Source of the DNA: Blastocladiella britannica
Taxonomy: Eukaryota; Blastocladiomycota; Blastocladiomycetes; Blastocladiales; Blastocladiaceae
DNA length: 24,305 nucleotides
Direction of reading: 5' to 3'
NCBI GenBank assembly: GCA_025349905.2
Contig: MU624785.1
Span: forward strand, 1-24,305
Made by a program: the position numbers and the translations under genes. Shown here in pieces: positions 19,401 through 24,305 of the stretch. The notes below the pieces were generated by a model. The model was not told where the DNA came from and did not search any database. It worked only from the letters and a program-made list of their open reading frames with translations. How positions within the stretch are numbered: position 1 is the stretch's first letter; the number at the start of each line of letters is the position of its first letter.

Positions 19401-22400
19401 CCGGGCGGCGCCAACGTGCTCGCCGAGCTCCTCGGGCGTCAAGTCGTGGTACCGCGAAAAGCTCAGCTCCTTCTTTTCCAGGCGGCGAATCACCTCCGCC
19501 GGGATCGCCTTGAACTGACGCAGCGGCGTCATGGACGACCACTGGCGCTTCTCCACCATCTTGCACGCGTCCAGCGTCACGCGCGCGAGCCGGGCCCACC
19601 CACGGCGAAGGGACATTTCAAAGAGCGCGCGGAACAGACGCTGCGCCGACTGGGTCACGTAAACCATGTCGGACATGAGCGAGTAGCCCTCGAGCTTGAG
19701 CTGGGAAATGAAGGTTTGGAGGAGCACGTTGATCTTGGCCGTGGGCTCGTCGGCGCCTTCCTTGATCGGGATGGGCACGCGCTCGGCGAGCTTTTGCAGC
19801 TCCATCTTTTCCTCCTCGCGGACCGGAATGTACTTGAACTCGGATGAGAGCGCAAACACGCGGAACACGTCAATCAGCGTCGACTCGGGGCGCAGCTGCT
19901 GGTGGTACATGGCCATGGAGGTGGTCGAGATGTAGTAGTGCGCGGCGATGCGGCCCAGGTCGGTGCTGGCGATCTTGCCCGTGCGGCGGTCGTACTTGAT
20001 CATGAGGTGCTTTTCCAGCATGGCGAGCGCCGAGTGCACGAGATCCATGCGGCGCTGCACGAGCTTGGGGTCCGCCTCCGCCTCGGCGACATCAATGCCA
20101 TACACGCCTGGCGACCGCAACATGCGCACGTGCAGGTACGTGTACGAGAGCCACTCGGCCGCGTCGGCCCGCGAGGCGATCGAGCCCAAAACCAGCTCGG
20201 CGTTGAGCACGTCGCCCAGCTTGGAGACCATCTGCGACTCGATCGGCAGCTGCGCGTTGAGCAGCGACAGGTAGTACTGGAGCTCCGAGTGCGTGGTGAT
20301 GATGATACCCTCGCCAAACGTGTCAAACTGCGGGCGACCGGCGCGGCCCAGCATCTGCAGCACGTCCTGGGGCGATAGCTCGACCCACTTGCCCTTTTCC
20401 GGACTGTACACCTGGGTGCCCTTAATAATGACCGTGTGCGCTGGGAGGTTGACACCCCAGGCGAGCGTGGCGGTGGAGCAAAGAACCTGCAAGTGGCCGT
20501 CGCCAAAGAGCTCTTCCACTAGGGTGCGGTCGGAGCGGGTCAGACCGGCGTGGTGGATACCAATGCCGTAGGGCAGGAGCTCCTTGAGGTCCTTGTCCTG
20601 GACGTTTTCCACCTCCAGGTTGAGCACCTGGCGCGACTTGTCGGACGAGATCAGCTTGCCGATGGTGCCGTTCTCAATGGCGAGGTCGCGCAGCTGCTTG
20701 CCCGTCTTGGCTGTGTCCTTGCGCGAGTGCACAAACACGAGGACCTGGTTCTTGCCCATCTGCTCCTCGACCTTTTCGTACGTGACCACGTTCATCACCT
20801 GGAAGCGCTTGAGCGCCTTTTTCTCGGTGATCCCAATGTACTGTTGCTGGAGCGGGCACGGGCGGTACGACGAGTCAAAGTAGTACAGGCCGCTCGCCTT
20901 GACGCGCATAAACGCCGCCACGTCGTGGTAATTGGGCAGCGTGGCCGAGAGGCCCACCATGCGGACGTGGTCGCGCGTGTGCTCGCTATGGCGCAGGGTG
21001 CGGGCCACAATGGACTCGATGACGGGTCCGCGGTCGTCGTGCAGGAGGTGCACCTCGTCAATGATAATGAGGCGAACGAGGGACGTGTAGGAGCGATCGG
21101 TGCCCTTTCGTGTAATAACGTCCCATTTTTCTGTCAAATGATTTTTTAGTCAGTTTCTTTCAATGTATGATCGAATAAAATAAGATAAAGTACCAGGAGT
21201 GGTGACAATCATTTGGGTCTCTTGCAACTGCTGCTTATTCATTTGCGAGTCACCCGTCAACTCGCCGACCTTGATCCCGTACGGTTTGAGGCGGCGCTCA
21301 AAGTTGCCTACCATTTCCTGGACCAGTGCCTTCATGGGCGCCACGTAAACGATCTTGAATGCGTCGAGTGCGATATCGCCCGTGCGCTCGTTGCGGTACT
21401 CGCCGAGCAGGCCAAGGACAGTCAGCATCGCCGAGTTGGTCTTGCCGGCGCCGGTGGGGGCACAAATGAGCATGTTCTCTTGCGTCGTGAAAGCCGTCAC
21501 GTAGAGCGTGGACTGGACACGGTTGAGGGACGTGGTGTTGGGGAATGCGCGCTGCGCCCACTCGGGGAGCTCGGCGATGGGAATGAGACGCTCATTGTCG
21601 GCCATGGCAGGGGCAGCAGGGGCAGGGACATGAATCTCTTCGTATCCGGGCTTGGGCCGCTTGAAGGACCCTGCGGGAAGCTTGACGGACTTGTTGGTCA
21701 TGGTGTGCGCGCCGTTGGAAAAGGCCATCGAGTCCAGGTCGATCACCGCCTTGGGGGCCAGGTCGTCGGACGCGGCAGCGGCAGCAGCAGCAGAGGCATC
21801 GGCGGCGGCAGCAGCGGCGGGCTTGGAGGCGGTGCGCGACTTGAGATCGTCATCCACATCCATAAGGCTCTCGTCGCGGGCTTTACCGAGACCCAATTGT
21901 GCGAGCACCGAAAAGAGACCCGCAGCACGCATGTCGGCAATGACGCTGGCGCGGTCCGTATCGTCCCCGGCCTTGGCGAGCTGCGTGCACGCCACGATCG
22001 CGAGGGCGTTGGCGGTCAAGAGCTTGACAAGGTCAAAGTGATCAAACTCAAACAGCTCCAGGAGCGCATTCTCGCAAGCGCGCATGTCGTCGCCGTGTTC
22101 TTGCAGCACGTCAAACGCTGCTTGTGCCTTTTGCTGCGCCAAGTGGGCGTCGTCCAGCACAGCAGTGACTTGGCGCTGGAGCCAGAATGCGTCCACGTCC
22201 TGCGGGACAAATCGTGGGCCATCAGAGGCGGCACCAGCGCGGCGCGTGCGTGACCGAGCATCATCAAAGACGACCTGATCCAGCTCTGCGTCGCCATCGA
22301 ATGCAGCATCAGCAGTGCGGCGGCGGCGGCGGTGACTCGGATCAGCGGCGTCGTCACCGTTTTGGTTGTCGTCATCACTGCCCTCTGCGCCGGCATTGCG

Positions 22401-23291
22401 AAGGCGATTGCCATTGTCGCCAGTGTCGTCGTCGTCGTTGAAGGCGGGGACCTCAAAGGGATTGGCCGCAACCTCGTCGTCATCAACGAGTCCGCGGGTC
22501 CCGTCGGCACCGCCGTCGTCCTCGTCATCTTCGTCCTCGAAAATGACTGCCACGCCGAGCTGCTCGTCGAGATCGGCGCCATTTGCGCCCGCAGCGCTCC
22601 CGGCGCCGCCAACGACCGCGTCATAGTCCACCAGCTTTTTGGCGAGGTTGACTGCCACGCCGAGTTCCTCTGTGGTCAGCTTGACGCCAAGGATGGCGCT
22701 GGCCTCGGCGCGCTTATCCGCATCCGTCAAGTCACCGCGCAGCACCTCCAAAAGCACGTCGGCGGCGGAGCGGAGGACCGCTTGGTCCACGTCGCCGAGT
22801 TTGCCGGCCGCAAAGGACAGGATCTGTTCGTAGGCGGCCCGCGTTTCGATGGTGCGTGGGCGGTATCGCAGGCCCTCGATATCTTCTGTTGCCTCGAGGA
22901 TCGAGGTGTATTCCGTGCCGAGTCTGTCATTTTTGGTTTGGTTGTTTGTGAGTATTTTTTTCTTGAATGGTACACAAAAGGCTCGTCCAAGGTCCTGAAT
23001 AAGAAGTAAGGTGTGTCCGTACTTGTTTGCGTCCGAGGTGATTTTCTTTTTATCGCGACGCTCGCGGTCGCCCGCATTGTCCTCCTTGTATTTTTCGAGC
23101 TGCGACACGTCGCGTTGTGCGCGGGAGCCCATGTCGCGGATGGAGATACGGCCCGAGAGCGACGAAACCTCGCCGGTTGGTTCGTCGTGTCGCCGTGCTG
23201 TGCGGTCGGCCTGAAGTACGAGGTTTTGGTGCGCGCCAAACGCTTGGCCGCCGGTGCTGGCATCGCGGTCGCGGTCTTGCCTGCCCGACAT
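16458..23291 (-). CDS. BRR2: BRR2-type U5 snRNP Ski2-like RNA helicase
   Basis: Three exons on the minus strand (23291-23023, 22923-21194, 21130-16458; introns 99 and 63 nt) encode 2223 residues, close to the yeast and human lengths. Splices restore SDANK|LGTEYTSILEA and IVTTP|EKWDVITRKGTD. The first helicase cassette has Walker A CAPTGAGKT (about 575), DEVH (about 692), SAT in GLSATLPN and motif VI QMLGRAGRP, followed by a Sec63 domain. The second cassette has Walker A CAPAGSGKT (about 1420) and DEMH (about 1525) but divergent motifs (TAAHWD for TPEKWD, LAASMAN, LGRGTSR), as expected for the C-terminal regulatory cassette; a second Sec63 domain and an acidic tail follow. BRR2 unwinds U4/U6 during spliceosome activation. 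The N-terminal plug (residues 1-about 500) contains acidic inserts. The gene is divergent from the small heat-shock gene. Confidence 0.97.
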
Positions 23292-23661
23292 TTATGTTCT
23301 TTCTGTTGTTTTTGGTGTTGGTCCGATGACGCGTGCGAGGTCGTGACGCGGATTGATCGATCAATACGATGAATCTCGTATGTGCAAAAGAGTTGTTGAA
23401 CACTGCCTTGACCACTCCTCCTTCGTCCGCTCCGCCGAGTCCATCTTGCTCCGGGCGACCTTTTACTTGGTGATGGACCAGCATGCAAAATGACGCATTG
23501 GGATTGATTCCCTGAATTGACATGGATCTTGCGATCCTTTCATCCATCCAGCCAAGACACGGAGCTGTCTCACACCAAGGGTGTGCTCCCCGAATAAAAA
23601 CAAACGACTGTCGCACCTCTCCGAAGACAGCGCAGAAACACAACGACCACAAACATCAAAA
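23292..23661. promoter_or_regulatory. Divergent promoter region of BRR2 and the small heat-shock gene
   Basis: 370 bp without a gene between two divergent ATGs. It contains a 14-bp perfect palindrome ATTGATCGATCAAT (23352-23365), 61 bp before the BRR2 ATG, and an AT-rich GAATAAAAAC (about 23592-23601) about 60 bp before the HSP20 ATG that could act as TATA. No canonical nTTCnnGAAn heat-shock element was found by eye; the nearest is TTCCCTGAA with a 3-bp spacer at about 23508-23516. Confidence 0.45.
23352..23365. repeat. 14-bp perfect palindrome
   Basis: ATTGATCGATCAAT is identical to its reverse complement and lies in the BRR2 upstream region; a dimeric transcription-factor site is one possible explanation. 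Confidence 0.6.
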
Positions 23662-24247
23662 ATGCTTCGCCAAGTGCTGCCCGGACTGCCCCAACAGCTG
23701 ACCCATTCGATCGAGGATCCGATCTTCAAGGCGGTGCGCGCCATGGGCTTACCCTTTCCCTTCCCGGGACTGATGGGTGGTTCTCCCATGACGCCGGCCG
23801 TGGATCTTGCTGGTACCCTTTTCTTCTTTTTTGGGTGGCATGACTGCCAAAAAGAAACTGAAGGAATGCGATGCGTCTCTCATAGAAAACGATAAGGAGT
23901 ACACGGTGCACGCTGAGCTGCCTGGGATTGCACGCAAGGACATTGACGTCTCAATCACGGACTGCAACACGATCACGATCGCAGCGCAAACTGCGGCAGG
24001 TCGCAACATGGAAAAGGACAAGGAAAAGGAAGAGAACAAGTCCGAGGAGGGCAGCGGTAGTGGTGGTCAGCGGTGGCTGGCGCAGGAGCGGGCGCAGACG
24101 ACCCTGATGCGCTCCATTACACTGCCGTCGGCGATCCGCGGCAACGAGCTCAAGGCATCGTTCAAGGACGGGCTGCTCACGCTGGTGGTGCCCAAGCACC
24201 AGTCGGAGCGCATCAAGGTGGAGGTGCAGGATGCTTCGTCGTCCTGA
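23662..24247 (+). CDS. Small heat-shock protein, Hsp20/alpha-crystallin family
   Basis: Two exons (23662-23812, 23886-24247; intron 73 nt) encode 170 residues. The splice joins ...TPAVDLA to ENDKEYTVHAELPGI, the classic start of the alpha-crystallin domain. The domain continues through IARKDIDVSI and ends with LKASFKDGLLTLVVPKH (the conserved A-x-x-x-n-G-V/L-L signature in variant form). A Lys/Glu/Ser-rich loop (about residues 94-123) separates the two halves, at the place of the variable beta5-beta7 loop. A short tail follows. These proteins are ATP-independent chaperones forming oligomers in the cytosol. The N-terminus (about 50 residues) is hydrophobic with Pro and Phe, as usual. A canonical heat-shock element was not seen upstream. 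Confidence 0.93.
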
Positions 24248-24305
24248 GAGCTCTTCATGAAGCTGTCGAAATCAATCCAAAATGAGTTTTTTTTTTTTTT
24301 TTTTT
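24248..24305 (+). other. 3' UTR of the HSP20 gene ending in a T-run
   Basis: No coding sequence. The last 19 bases (24287-24305) are all T and run off the window, so their full length is unknown. Confidence 0.6.

Overview
This is nuclear DNA of a eukaryote, most likely an early-diverging (zoosporic) fungus. The evidence is short GT-AG introns (mostly 54-99 nt) in nearly every gene, tightly packed genes on both strands, high GC with alanine-, glutamine- and acidic-rich tracts, and a gene set of fungal type: RAD7-like repair protein, BRR2, RIO2, a BolA2/Fra2 protein, a polysaccharide deacetylase-family GPI protein, a NIPA magnesium transporter and Argonaute remnants. The placement (Blastocladiomycota- or chytrid-like) is inference from composition and gene style, not proof. 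There is no sign of bacterial operons, a virus or a transposon.

Layout, left to right. The window opens with the 3' end of an unidentified gene (+), then a pyrimidine-rich promoter region and a SET/NAP-family histone chaperone (+), a RAD7-like leucine-rich-repeat repair protein (+) and a small unidentified protein (+). That protein converges on RIO2 kinase (-). Next comes a decayed Argonaute gene (-, 6487-8262) with a 30-bp minisatellite beside it. It is followed by an eight-intron NIPA-like transporter carrying a secreted Cys-rich domain (-), a Cys-rich GPI-anchored surface protein (-) and cytosolic serine hydroxymethyltransferase (-). SHMT is divergent from a polysaccharide-deacetylase-like GPI protein (+) that has lost its metal-site residues. 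A BolA2/Fra2 protein (+) follows and converges, 18 bp apart, on the large U5 snRNP helicase BRR2 (-). BRR2 is divergent from a small heat-shock protein (+) that ends the window.

The genes do not form one pathway. Most are housekeeping genes (chromatin, DNA repair, ribosome biogenesis, one-carbon metabolism, iron-sulfur handling, splicing, protein folding), mixed with three secreted or membrane proteins (NIPA fusion, GPI Cys-rich protein, deacetylase-like protein) that probably act at the cell surface. Two points stand out. The Argonaute gene is broken in several independent ways while keeping an intact intron and recognisable PAZ, MID and partial PIWI regions. The deacetylase-like gene looks intact but encodes a likely pseudoenzyme. 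Exon-intron structures were worked out by hand from reading frame, splice signals and family conservation; no alignment or transcript data were available.
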